Shown here: positions 33,128 through 41,466 of the stretch, in pieces | How the letters are laid out: the number at the start of each line of letters is the position of its first letter | Position numbering within the stretch: the first letter of the stretch is position 1 | Assembly (NCBI GenBank): GCA_963714155.1 | Contig: OY970236.1 | Coordinates: forward strand, 62,001 to 126,000 | Origin: VRUE01 sp963714155 | GTDB lineage: Bacteria > Actinomycetota > Thermoleophilia > Solirubrobacterales > 70-9 | DNA length: 64,000 bases | Direction: 5' to 3' | The notes under the pieces: model-generated | What the model was told of the DNA's origin: nothing | The model's database searches: none | Seen by the model: the letters and a program-made list of their open reading frames with translations, nothing else | Made by a program: the position numbers and the translations under genes

Positions 33128-34212
33128 GCCGCCGCGTGCTCCTCGATCACCGTGTGCAGGGCGAGCTGCTCGCGAGCGCGGTCAGCGGCGTAGCGATCAT
33201 CGTGCTCGAGGGCGCGCTGCAGCGCCCCGATGCCGGGCTCGCCGAGCTCCCGCAGGGCGCGAGCCGCATTTGCGCGCACCCACCAGGCGCGGTCGGAGAG
33301 GCAGTCTTCGAGTGACTTCAGGGCATCGGCGGCGCCGAGCGTGCCGAGCGACTTGGCGGCCTGGGCGCGAACCGGCCAGTCCTGCGATGAGAGTGCGGCG
33401 ATCAGCGCCGGTACGCACGGGGCTCCACCGACTCGCCCGAGGGCACGTGCCGCAGAGATCCGCACCTCGACCGAGTCCGCGTCCAGCAGCTCCGTGAGCG
33501 TGGCCGCAGCACGGGGGTCGCGGGCAAGCCCCAGTGCCCGTGCAAGGCTCGCGTCGAGCTCCACCTCGTCGCCGCAGGGCGCGATTCCAACGAGGACATC
33601 GGCGACCGCCGAGGGGCCCTCTTTCACTGTGGAGACGATCGTCTCCACCGCCCACGGCGCTCCAAGCCGCTCGATGATCCGCTCCGGCGGCAGCAGGTGG
33701 GCCATCAGCGCCCAGATCAGCAACTCGGCGGCACGCGGGGTGGCTGCTCGGGCGAGGCCGGAGCAGGCGACCAAGCGTACGTCGGGGTCAGGGTCTCCCA
33801 ACAGCGGCACGATCTGCTCGACGACCTCGGGGATGCCGGGTCGCGTCAGCAGCAGCGCGGCGCGTGCGCGCGTGGTCGGGCGGCGAGCTTTGAGGTCCAT
33901 TTCCAACCTCGACCGGAGTTCGGATGAGTCCATCGCACGGCGGAGATTGCTGACCTGCTCGCGGGAGAGCGTGGGATACACCGCATCGATGGAGACCGCG
34001 AGATCGACCTGGGCCGCGGCGCTCCATGCCTCGCCGCAGATCGCGGCGGCGTCGTCGCTGCAGAGCGCTGCCGCGTAGTGGGCACGGCGATCGCTCGATC
34101 GCAACTCTCGGCGATCGCGCAGCAGCTTGCGTGTGACAGCGAGACCGACGAGCACCATCCAGAGCACCAAGCTCGATCCCACCAGCACGATGAGACCAGT
34201 AAGGGAAGTCAT
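33124..34212 (-). CDS. Membrane-anchored HEAT-repeat protein
   Basis: The protein has 362 residues from ATG 34212. One N-terminal TM helix (TGLIVLVGSSLVLWMVLVGL) precedes a cytoplasmic solenoid. Clear HEAT units appear from about 105 to 355, for example LLGDPDPDVRLVACSGLARA, DSVEVRISAARALGRVGGAP, SQDWPVRAQAAKSLGTLGAA and DRAWWVRANAARALRELGEP. Such repeats bind proteins. Translation is coupled to the GT2 synthase, so a scaffold or regulator for that enzyme is likely (inference). Confidence 0.85.
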   Translation of the reverse strand: MTSLTGLIVLVGSSLVLWMVLVGLAVTRKLLRDRRELRSSDRRAHYAAALCSDDAAAICGEAWSAAAQVDLAVSIDAVYPTLSREQVSNLRRAMDSSELRSRLEMDLKARRPTTRARAALLLTRPGIPEVVEQIVPLLGDPDPDVRLVACSGLARAATPRAAELLIWALMAHLLPPERIIERLGAPWAVETIVSTVKEGPSAVADVLVGIAPCGDEVELDASLARALGLARDPRAAATLTELLDADSVEVRISAARALGRVGGAPCVPALIAALSSQDWPVRAQAAKSLGTLGAADALKSLEDCLSDRAWWVRANAARALRELGEPGIGALQRALEHDDRYAADRAREQLALHTVIEEHAAA

Positions 34213-34345
34213 CGTCACCCTGCTATCGACGTTCCCACTGTCCACCTAAAGCGTGCCCGGCAATTCCCTCGCCTCAAGTCCGCGACCGGATGGTCGATGA
34301 ACACCCAGTCGCTTTCGCTTCCTCCCACCTACGCAAGGACTCTCT

Positions 34346-35884
34346 ATGTCGCTTCGCCCTCGCCGCTTGCTGACCCCTCTGATCCTCGCCGCTGCGTTTG
34401 CCGCGATCAGTCTCGTTCCGACCGCGGCGCCTGCCGCGACCTCGTCGAGCGCGCCCTCCGCGGCCGCAGCCTCGGTGCAAGCAAACGGTGCGAATCGCGC
34501 TGCTCGCCCCGGCAACCATGTGCGCCATGCCTGGCCCGCTAAGAAAACGCACCGCCCGAAGCGGGCGATCACGCGGTGGCTGGCCCGCCAGGTCGGCCCG
34601 AGCAAGCCGGTAGCGTGCTCAAAGCGGCCCGCGAAGGCACGCAACCGCTGCGTCGCCCGTCACCGTGGGGGAAATGCATCGGCCTCCGCCGCGGTACCAA
34701 CCGCGATGCGCACCGCCGCGGCGCGGCCAGGAACGAAGCCCTCGCAGAGCGAGAAGGTCGCGCTTCGACTTGCGACCGGCAAACGGATCACATCACTGCA
34801 GCTGATCCGCTCGTTCGACATACCGATCGACGACCCCGCCTACGAACGCCTGCTCAACTGGTCCTGGACCTATGACTCCGCCGTCGCGGCCACCGCGTTC
34901 GCCTCGGTCGGCCTCCAGGACCAGGCCGGTCGCCTGCTCGACCAGCTGGCGGCTCTGCAGCGCAAGGACGGCTCGATCGAATTCGCCTTCGATGTCCTGA
35001 CCGGCGAAAGCAGCGGCACTGTCCGCGCCGGCTCGGTTGCATTCAACGCGATCGCCTTCAGCGACTACGACTCCAGCTTCGGCAGCACGCTCTACCTCGA
35101 CAGCGCCCGCCGCGCGGTCGACTACCTGCTGTCCCTGCGTAACGAGGAAGGGCTCGTACGCGGCGGCCCTGACGTCAAGTGGGTCTCGACCCAGCACAAC
35201 ATCCTCACCCTGATCGCGCTGATGACCCTCTCCCAGCAACTGGAAGAACAGGGCGACGAAGGCACCGCGGGCGCCTACCGCGAGGCCGCTGCGGGGATCG
35301 TCAAGGGCATCGACTCCCAGCTCATCGTTCGCGACGGGGGGCTTGAACATTTCCGCCAAGGCGTGGGAGATGAAGTAGTCCCGCTCGACACACAGGCACT
35401 CGGCATCGTCTATGCCCGTTTCATCGGCAACGACGACCTCGCTAAGCAGGTCTACGAGTACGCCCAGCAGAACTTCGCCATCGGCGATCGCTCGATTGCC
35501 CTCTCGGACAAAAGGGCGAGCTACAACATGACCTACGAGGCCAAGGGCCCGTTCAGCGGCTACCGCCCCTACATCGGCAAGCGGGCGCCTGACGTCCTCT
35601 GGTTCGAGGGGACCGCGGAGATGCGCTTCGTCTCGAGCTTCCTCGGCCAGTCGACCGAAGCACTCGACGCGAGCATGAACTCCTGGTGGGACGTGACCCG
35701 CAAGCAAAACCTCGCCCCGCTCGGTGCCGACCGCACCATCACCAACAGCCCCTACAACGAGTACCACGTCTGGCCGACCGCGGCCGCCGGCGCCTGGACG
35801 GTCCTCAGCGGAGCAGCGCAGGACACGGCATGGGCGGATCCGTCGGCGGCCAGCGAGCAAGCAGTCCTCGAACTGCTGCGCTGA
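34346..35884 (+). CDS. Secreted alpha/alpha-barrel protein, glycoside-hydrolase-like
   Basis: The 512-residue protein has a signal peptide (PLILAAAFAAISLVPTAAPA) and a long low-complexity basic linker to about 130. A helical (alpha/alpha)6-type domain follows, with LLNWSWTYDSAVAATAFASV, QLAALQRKDGSIEFAFDVLT, WVSTQHNILTLIALMTL and DVLWFEGTAEMRFVSSFLG. Aromatic and acidic residues at helix tips are typical of six-hairpin glycosidases and lyases, but I cannot assign a GH family. Divergent from the HEAT/GT2 genes (133 bp), it probably processes the polysaccharide outside the cell. Confidence 0.75.
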   Translation: MSLRPRRLLTPLILAAAFAAISLVPTAAPAATSSSAPSAAAASVQANGANRAARPGNHVRHAWPAKKTHRPKRAITRWLARQVGPSKPVACSKRPAKARNRCVARHRGGNASASAAVPTAMRTAAARPGTKPSQSEKVALRLATGKRITSLQLIRSFDIPIDDPAYERLLNWSWTYDSAVAATAFASVGLQDQAGRLLDQLAALQRKDGSIEFAFDVLTGESSGTVRAGSVAFNAIAFSDYDSSFGSTLYLDSARRAVDYLLSLRNEEGLVRGGPDVKWVSTQHNILTLIALMTLSQQLEEQGDEGTAGAYREAAAGIVKGIDSQLIVRDGGLEHFRQGVGDEVVPLDTQALGIVYARFIGNDDLAKQVYEYAQQNFAIGDRSIALSDKRASYNMTYEAKGPFSGYRPYIGKRAPDVLWFEGTAEMRFVSSFLGQSTEALDASMNSWWDVTRKQNLAPLGADRTITNSPYNEYHVWPTAAAGAWTVLSGAAQDTAWADPSAASEQAVLELLR

Positions 35885-35974
35885 TCCGCCAGCCCGGACG
35901 TTCGTTATGTAAAGCACGCCTGGGAGAAATCGGAAGTCAAGTGGAGACCCCGCTCGACGATGGGCTGAAGGAGG

Positions 35975-38593
35975 ATGGAACCCCTTCAGACCGACACCCG
36001 CACCACAGGAGCCCGCTTTAGACGGTGGGCTCCTGTCGCGATCGGGGCGATCTTTGGCCTGGGCCTGGCCGGCCTGCTAACGGAGATCGTCCTTGTGGTG
36101 GCAGGCTCTGCCTCCGGAGACATCGCCCTGCGAAATTGCCTGGTCACAGCGGTGATGTTCACGGCCGCTGCAGTCACGTTGCTCACTGGGGTCAGCCGTC
36201 CCCCGGGAGCCCGAGCACCCTGGCTCATGCTCGGTCTCGGCATTCTCGGCCAGGCCTGCGCTTTTCTCATCCTCTTCTTCTTCCAGAAGACCCTGACGAC
36301 GTTCCCGAGCACGGCGGACACCTTCTGGCTTGCCTTTTACCCCTGCGCCATTGCGGCCATCGTCCTGCTCGTTCGGGGCCAGCGCCGATCCGAGCGGCTC
36401 GGCGTTTCGCTGGATGCAGCGATCATCGCGACAGCGGTCGCCGCGGTTGGCTACGAGCTGGTCTTCAACGGATTGATCGACTCCAGCGCGGCCTCCGCCG
36501 TCGTCGGCGGGCAACTCTCCTACTCAGTCCTCGACTTCGCGATCCTGGTGATGTTGGTCTTCGTCTGCGCGCCGAGCCGTGCCAGGGTCGGAAAGGCCTA
36601 CATCGCCCTGGCGGCCGGCCTGCTCGTGCAGTTGACGAGTGACATCCTCGTCGTCAGGGAGATCTCCAACGGCACCTACGCCCCCGGGACGCTGCTCGAT
36701 GCCGGCTGGCCCACGGCGATGCTGCTGCTGGCCCTCTCCTCGCGTTTGGGGACCCACCTCGAGGGCACCGGCGCCCTGCGCGGACGACCTCTTTTCGGCG
36801 CGATCGTGGTCGCCTTCGTCGCCACCTTCGGGCTCTTGATCTCGGAGATGCTCGGCGATCGCAACCCGATCGTGATCGCCCTGGCAGCCCTGGTTCCCTG
36901 CCTGATCATGATCCGCCTCGTCGCCTCGGTCCAGGCAAACGAGCGCCTGGCGCGGGACAACGAGGGGATCATCAACGCCGCCGGAGAGGGCATTTTCCGC
37001 GTCGATCCCAAGGGTCGGATCACCTACGCAAACCCAACGGCGCTCGAGATGCTGGGCTACTCGGCAGAGGAGGTGCTCGGGCAGCGCTCGCACGAGCTGC
37101 TCCACCACACTCGCGCCAACGGAGCGCCCTACCCGGCCTCCGAGTGCGCGGCCGGCAAGTCGCTGAGCGAGGGCGCGACGCGCCGCATCACCGACGAGCT
37201 CTTCTGGCGCAAGGACGGCAGCAGCCTCGCGGTCGACTACACCAGCACGCCGATCCGCGAGGGCGGCCGGATAGTCGGCGCCGTCACGGTCTTCGATGAC
37301 GTCACCCACCAGCGCCAGATGAAGGATCAGCTGCGGCACCAAGCCGACCACGACAGCCTCACCGGCCTCTTCAACCGACGCCGCTTCGAGGAGGAGGTCT
37401 CGGGCCAGATCGCCTACGCGCAGCGCTACTCACGACCCGGTGCCCTGCTGCTGATGGACCTCGACACCTTCAAGTTCGTCAACGACTCCTACGGGCACCC
37501 GAGCGGCGACCAGGTCCTCAGCGATGTCGGTGCCAGCCTCAGCGCCTCGGTGCGGGAGACGGACGTGGTCGCCCGGATCGGCGGCGACGAGTTCGCCGTG
37601 CTGCTGCGCGAGGCAGAGGAGCTGGAGGCGATCGCGGTCGCCAAGAAATTGGTCGCCGCGATCAGGGCAGGGTCGAAACCGACTGTTGGCGCCAGTATCG
37701 GAATCGCGCCGTTCGACGGCGAGGTCGAGAAGACGCCCGACGAGCTCCTGGTCGCGGCCGACATTGCGCTTTACGAGGCCAAGGAGATGGGCGGCGGGAC
37801 CACCGTTCTCTACACGGGCCAAAGCAGCCAGGCCCTCACTTGGGTGGAGCAGATTCGCAGCGCTCTGGACGAGGATCGGCTGATCGTTTACTCGCAGCCG
37901 ATAGTCGACCTGAAAACTGGCCGAGTAGCCCGCGAAGAGCTGCTGGTGAGAATGGTCGACCGCCACGGCGACAAGATCCCGCCGACCTCCTTCCTACCGG
38001 CGGCGGAGCGGTTCGGGCTGATCCACGAGATCGACCTGCTCGTCCTCACCAGGGCGATCGAGCTGGTCAAGAGCGGAACCTCCGTTGCCGTCAATGTCTC
38101 GGTCCGCACACTTACCGACCCGCGCTACCTCGCCGCGCTCGAACGGACGCTAAAGGCCGGGGCCGACCCCGCTCGCTTCGACTTCGAGATCACCGAGACC
38201 GCGGCGGTGGCGAACATGAACGACGCGCAAGAGTTCGCGCGCCGGATCCGCGAGCTTGGCTGCAGTCTCTCCCTCGACGACTTCGGCACCGGCTTCAGCT
38301 CCTTCACCTACCTCAAGCACATCCCGGCGCAATACCTGAAGATCGACATCGAGTTCATCCGCGAACTGGAGCGAAACCCAGCCGACCAGCAACTGGTGCA
38401 AGCAATTGTCTCTATCGCCCGCGGGCTCGGCCAAAAGACGGTCGCCGAGGGCGTGGAGGATGCCGACACCCTGGCCACGGTCCGCAAACTCGGCGTCGAC
38501 TACGCCCAAGGCTTCCACCTCGGGCGACCCGAGCCAACTGAAGAAGACGTTGCTCAGTCGAGCGCCCCGTCGAGGCTTCAAGCCAGTCGGTGA
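35975..38593 (+). CDS. Membrane PAS-GGDEF-EAL c-di-GMP enzyme
   Basis: This 872-residue protein has about ten N-terminal TM helices (to ~320), then PAS (about 327-450; GIFRVDPKGRITYANPTALE). GGDEF (about 455-605) has RIGGDEFAVLL, and an RETD inhibitory site lies 5 residues before GGDEF. EAL (about 625-860) has the signature Glu-Ala-Leu read as ELL in AREELLVRM (about 654), with DFEITETAAVANM and LDDFGTGFSSFTYLK intact. Diguanylate cyclase activity is likely; phosphodiesterase activity is possible despite ELL. The Shine-Dalgarno GAAGGAGG abuts ATG 35975 with no spacer, so the start is uncertain. The stop codon lies at the edge of a tRNA-Thr 3' remnant. Confidence 0.9.
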   Translation: MEPLQTDTRTTGARFRRWAPVAIGAIFGLGLAGLLTEIVLVVAGSASGDIALRNCLVTAVMFTAAAVTLLTGVSRPPGARAPWLMLGLGILGQACAFLILFFFQKTLTTFPSTADTFWLAFYPCAIAAIVLLVRGQRRSERLGVSLDAAIIATAVAAVGYELVFNGLIDSSAASAVVGGQLSYSVLDFAILVMLVFVCAPSRARVGKAYIALAAGLLVQLTSDILVVREISNGTYAPGTLLDAGWPTAMLLLALSSRLGTHLEGTGALRGRPLFGAIVVAFVATFGLLISEMLGDRNPIVIALAALVPCLIMIRLVASVQANERLARDNEGIINAAGEGIFRVDPKGRITYANPTALEMLGYSAEEVLGQRSHELLHHTRANGAPYPASECAAGKSLSEGATRRITDELFWRKDGSSLAVDYTSTPIREGGRIVGAVTVFDDVTHQRQMKDQLRHQADHDSLTGLFNRRRFEEEVSGQIAYAQRYSRPGALLLMDLDTFKFVNDSYGHPSGDQVLSDVGASLSASVRETDVVARIGGDEFAVLLREAEELEAIAVAKKLVAAIRAGSKPTVGASIGIAPFDGEVEKTPDELLVAADIALYEAKEMGGGTTVLYTGQSSQALTWVEQIRSALDEDRLIVYSQPIVDLKTGRVAREELLVRMVDRHGDKIPPTSFLPAAERFGLIHEIDLLVLTRAIELVKSGTSVAVNVSVRTLTDPRYLAALERTLKAGADPARFDFEITETAAVANMNDAQEFARRIRELGCSLSLDDFGTGFSSFTYLKHIPAQYLKIDIEFIRELERNPADQQLVQAIVSIARGLGQKTVAEGVEDADTLATVRKLGVDYAQGFHLGRPEPTEEDVAQSSAPSRLQASR

Positions 38594-38628
38594 AGGGCTC
38601 CCCGGTCTCAATCCGGGCGTCGGCTTCC
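38591..38628 (+). other. tRNA-Thr 3'-half remnant (putative att site)
   Basis: TGAAGGGCTCCCCGG and then CAATCCGGGCGTCGGCTTCC match the tRNA-Thr 3' end at 34 of 38 positions in the same orientation. No 5' half is present, so it is not a tRNA gene. About 20 bases beyond it (AGAGCGGTGC) are shared with the copy at 54857. Confidence 0.65.
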
Positions 38629-38670
38629 CAGTCCAGAGCGGTGCAGCGCGATGCTTCTGGCGGCCTAGCG

Positions 38671-39444
38671 CTATAGATCGCGACGAGCGACAAGCCAGCT
38701 GCCAAGAGCCGTGAAGCCGATGGCGGCGGCGGTCACGCCACAGAAGGCGAGTGGCTCGATGCCGTCTTCGATCGCGTTCCCGTAGTACTTGAAGACCGAG
38801 ATGTAGCGCACGCCTGAGAGGTCGGAGTCGAGCCTGCCGATCAAGTCGATCACATACATCGAGACCAGGACTCCCGCAACGGATCCGGTGACGACGCTGG
38901 TGCGCAGCGACCAGCCAGTCGCAACGACGCCGAGCCCCGCGAACAGCAGCGCCAACGGCCAGACGTTGGCGAAGCCGACAACGGCGGAGCCGAACTCAAG
39001 GCCGGCGCCGGAGAGCACGCTGCCGAGCCCGGTGAAGACAATGGTGACCGCCAACACCAGTGCCAGCTCGATCGCCGTTGCCGCGAAGCTCGCCGCCGCG
39101 AGAGTGCTGCGCGAGACCGGCGCTGAGAGCAGGACGTCGAGGCGGCCGCTTTCAGCGGCGCCGGAGAGGCCGCTTGCGACCGCCCGCACAGCCAGGTAGC
39201 CAAGGGCAAGCGGCACGATCAGGCTCAGCATCTCGGCCTGCAGGTACTGCTCGACATTGGCCAGTTCGCTGACCCCGAACGCTTCCTTCAGCGCTGGCGG
39301 ATATCCCTTGGTCGCCTTCGAGAGCGCGTCTTCGATCGAGGGGAAGATCGCGACGATGAAGGCAGACCAAAGGCCAAGGGGAACCCCCCAGGCGAGGACC
39401 GACCGACGCCGGTCGTGCAGGTGGGTCGCGACCAGATACCTCAT
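38671..39444 (-). CDS. ABC-2 type transporter permease
   Basis: The 257-residue protein has six predicted TM helices in the ABC-2 layout: the first in SVLAWGVPLGLWSAFIVAIF, then a long cytoplasmic/periplasmic stretch, and others such as ALVLAVTIVFTGLGSVLSGA and WPLALLFAGLGVVATGWSL. SGAAESGRLDVLLSAPVSR is the coupling segment typical of these permeases. It pairs with the ATPase at 39441-40334 (ATGA overlap). The export substrate is not evident; drug or lipid efflux are common roles. Confidence 0.87.
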   Translation of the reverse strand: MRYLVATHLHDRRRSVLAWGVPLGLWSAFIVAIFPSIEDALSKATKGYPPALKEAFGVSELANVEQYLQAEMLSLIVPLALGYLAVRAVASGLSGAAESGRLDVLLSAPVSRSTLAAASFAATAIELALVLAVTIVFTGLGSVLSGAGLEFGSAVVGFANVWPLALLFAGLGVVATGWSLRTSVVTGSVAGVLVSMYVIDLIGRLDSDLSGVRYISVFKYYGNAIEDGIEPLAFCGVTAAAIGFTALGSWLVARRDL

Positions 39445-40334
39445 CCGGCCCCGTCCTCCTCGTAATAGGTGAGGAAGACCTCCTCGAGCGTCGGGTGGGC
39501 GATCTCGACATCGGTGACGTGGTGGCCGGCGATCGTTTTGATCGCCTGGTCGAGATCGCCGCCAATCAGGAAGGAGGCGCGACGACCCTCGACCTTCAGC
39601 TCGCTGACCCCCGAAAGCATTTTCAACTCCGCCAAGTCGGCCGGCTCGGTCAGCTCCAGCCTCACCCGGCGCTTGGCCTTGCCGAGCAGGTCAGCGATCC
39701 GCTCCACGGCGATCAGGCGTCCGGCGCGCACGATGCCGACTCGGTCGCAGACCCGCTCCACCTCATCGAGCTCATGCGAGGAGATGAAGACCGCGCAGCC
39801 GCGTTCGCGCTCCTCGGCCACCAATGTCAGGAACTCCTCCTGCATCAGGGGGTCGAGCCCGCTGGTCGGCTCGTCGAGGATCAGCAGCTCCGGTTCGTGG
39901 AAGGTCGCAAGGATGAGGCCGACCTTCTGCCGGTTGCCGCGCGAGAGCTCGCCCAAAGGACGGTCGAGGTTCGCTCGGAAGCGCTTCGCCAGCGTCTCCG
40001 CCCTGCCCGTGCCCTCCATTCCACGAAGTCGCGCCAACAGCGAGAGCGCTTCACGGCCTGTAGCTCCCTTCCCGTAGCCAAAGTCCCCAGGCAGGTTGCC
40101 TAGCCGCGCCCGGATCGCAACGCTCTCGCGCCGGCTGTCGAGCCCGAAGATCCGAGCACTGCCGGCGCTCGGATGGAGGAGGTCGAGCAGGGTGCGGATA
40201 GTCGTCGTCTTGCCGGCGCCGTTGGGACCCAGAAACCCGAAGACCTCCCCGGCCTCGACCGCGATCGTCACGTCCTCGATGCCCCGCGCGCTCCCATAGG
40301 ACTTCGTCAGCCGTTCGGTCTCGATCACTGACAC
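39441..40334 (-). CDS. ABC transporter ATP-binding protein
   Basis: The 297-residue protein starts at GTG 40334. It has Walker A GPNGAGKTT (about 36-44), signature LSRGNRQKVG (about 134), Walker B LLILDEPTSGLDP (about 154) and the switch His in ISSHELDEVERV. The C-terminal extension (about 215-297) is that of the DrrA/CcmA-type exporter ATPases. It energises the permease encoded next. It is divergent, by 49 bp, from the alcohol dehydrogenase. Confidence 0.92.
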   Translation of the reverse strand: MSVIETERLTKSYGSARGIEDVTIAVEAGEVFGFLGPNGAGKTTTIRTLLDLLHPSAGSARIFGLDSRRESVAIRARLGNLPGDFGYGKGATGREALSLLARLRGMEGTGRAETLAKRFRANLDRPLGELSRGNRQKVGLILATFHEPELLILDEPTSGLDPLMQEEFLTLVAEERERGCAVFISSHELDEVERVCDRVGIVRAGRLIAVERIADLLGKAKRRVRLELTEPADLAELKMLSGVSELKVEGRRASFLIGGDLDQAIKTIAGHHVTDVEIAHPTLEEVFLTYYEEDGAG

Positions 40335-40383
40335 AGGCGCATACTCGCAGGGCTAAGCTGAGCGAACTACGAGAGGTGAACGG

Positions 40384-41424
40384 ATGAAGGCTTACCAGCT
40401 CACGGCATGGCAAACGCCACCGCAGCTGCGCGAGGTGGAGGTACCCGAACCCGGCCCCGGAGAAGTGCTTCTCAAGGTGGGTGGCGCCGGGGCCTGCCAC
40501 TCAGACCTTCACCTGATGGAGTGGCCCGAGGATCAGATGAACTTCGACCTGCCGTTCACCCTCGGCCACGAGAACGCCGGCTGGGTCGAGGCGGTTGGGG
40601 CGGGAGTGAATGACTTGGAGGTGGGCGAACCGGTGGCCGTCTACGGCCCCTGGGGCTGTGGTCGTTGTCGCGCCTGTCGCCGCTCGGCGGAGAATTACTG
40701 CGAACGCCAAGCGGAGATCGGGGCGTTCGGCGGCGGCCTCGGCCTCGACGGCGGCATGGCCGAGTACATGCTCGTGCCCAACGCACGATTGCTGTTGCCG
40801 CTCGGCGATCTCGACCCTCGTGATGCGGCGCCGCTCTCCGACGCCGCGCTGACGCCCTACCACGCCGTGAAGCGATCCTTGGACCTCCTCGTGCCGGGAT
40901 CGACGGCGGTCGTGATCGGCGTCGGCGGCCTCGGCCATATGGCAGTGCAGATCCTGCGCGCCATAAGCCCAGCGCGGGTGATCGCCGTGGACACCTCGGC
41001 CGAGAAGCTGCAGTTGGCGCGCGACGTGGGCGCCGAGGAGGCCGTGATGGCAGGCGAGGAAGCGGCCGCGGCGATCGACGAGGCGACGGCGGGGCGGGGC
41101 GCCGAGCTCGTGATCGACATGGTCGGCAGCGATGACACCCTTGCCCTCTCCGCGCAGATCGTTCGCTTCGAGAGCCACCTCACGGTCGTCGGCCTGGCCG
41201 GAGGAACCTTCCAGTTCGGCTTCGGCGCCCTGCCCTTTGAGTGCCAGCTCGCCATCCCCTACTGGGGCAGCGCGGTCGAGCTGATGGAGGTTCTCGATCT
41301 AGCTCGGGCTGGAAAGATCCGTGCCCACGTCGAGCGCTTTCCTTTGGATCGGGTCGAGGACGCCTACGAGAAAATGCGGGATGGCACTCTCAACGGTCGT
41401 GCGGTGATCTGCCCGCACGGCTGA
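40384..41424 (+). CDS. Zinc-dependent alcohol dehydrogenase (MDR family)
   Basis: The 346-residue enzyme has the catalytic zinc ligands in GACHSDLH (Cys) and GHENAG (His/Glu). The structural zinc ligands lie in GCGRCRACRRSAENYC (four Cys). The NAD(P)-binding loop is VVIGVGGLGHMAVQ (about 178). It oxidises alcohols or reduces aldehydes. GAGAGG lies 7 nt before the ATG. No operon partner is on the same strand close by, except possibly the Nramp gene 42 nt downstream. Confidence 0.92.
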   Translation: MKAYQLTAWQTPPQLREVEVPEPGPGEVLLKVGGAGACHSDLHLMEWPEDQMNFDLPFTLGHENAGWVEAVGAGVNDLEVGEPVAVYGPWGCGRCRACRRSAENYCERQAEIGAFGGGLGLDGGMAEYMLVPNARLLLPLGDLDPRDAAPLSDAALTPYHAVKRSLDLLVPGSTAVVIGVGGLGHMAVQILRAISPARVIAVDTSAEKLQLARDVGAEEAVMAGEEAAAAIDEATAGRGAELVIDMVGSDDTLALSAQIVRFESHLTVVGLAGGTFQFGFGALPFECQLAIPYWGSAVELMEVLDLARAGKIRAHVERFPLDRVEDAYEKMRDGTLNGRAVICPHG

Positions 41425-41466
41425 CGGCAGATCGGCAATCGCCGCCTCACAGCGCGAGAGTATGGC

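Noticed and set aside
38591..38628. Additional tRNA gene
   Set aside because: Only the 3' half is present, the T-arm has mismatches and there is no D arm or acceptor 5' strand.
41425..41466. Metal riboswitch before the Nramp-like gene
   Set aside because: The 42-nt gap is too short and has no yybP-ykoY-like boxes.
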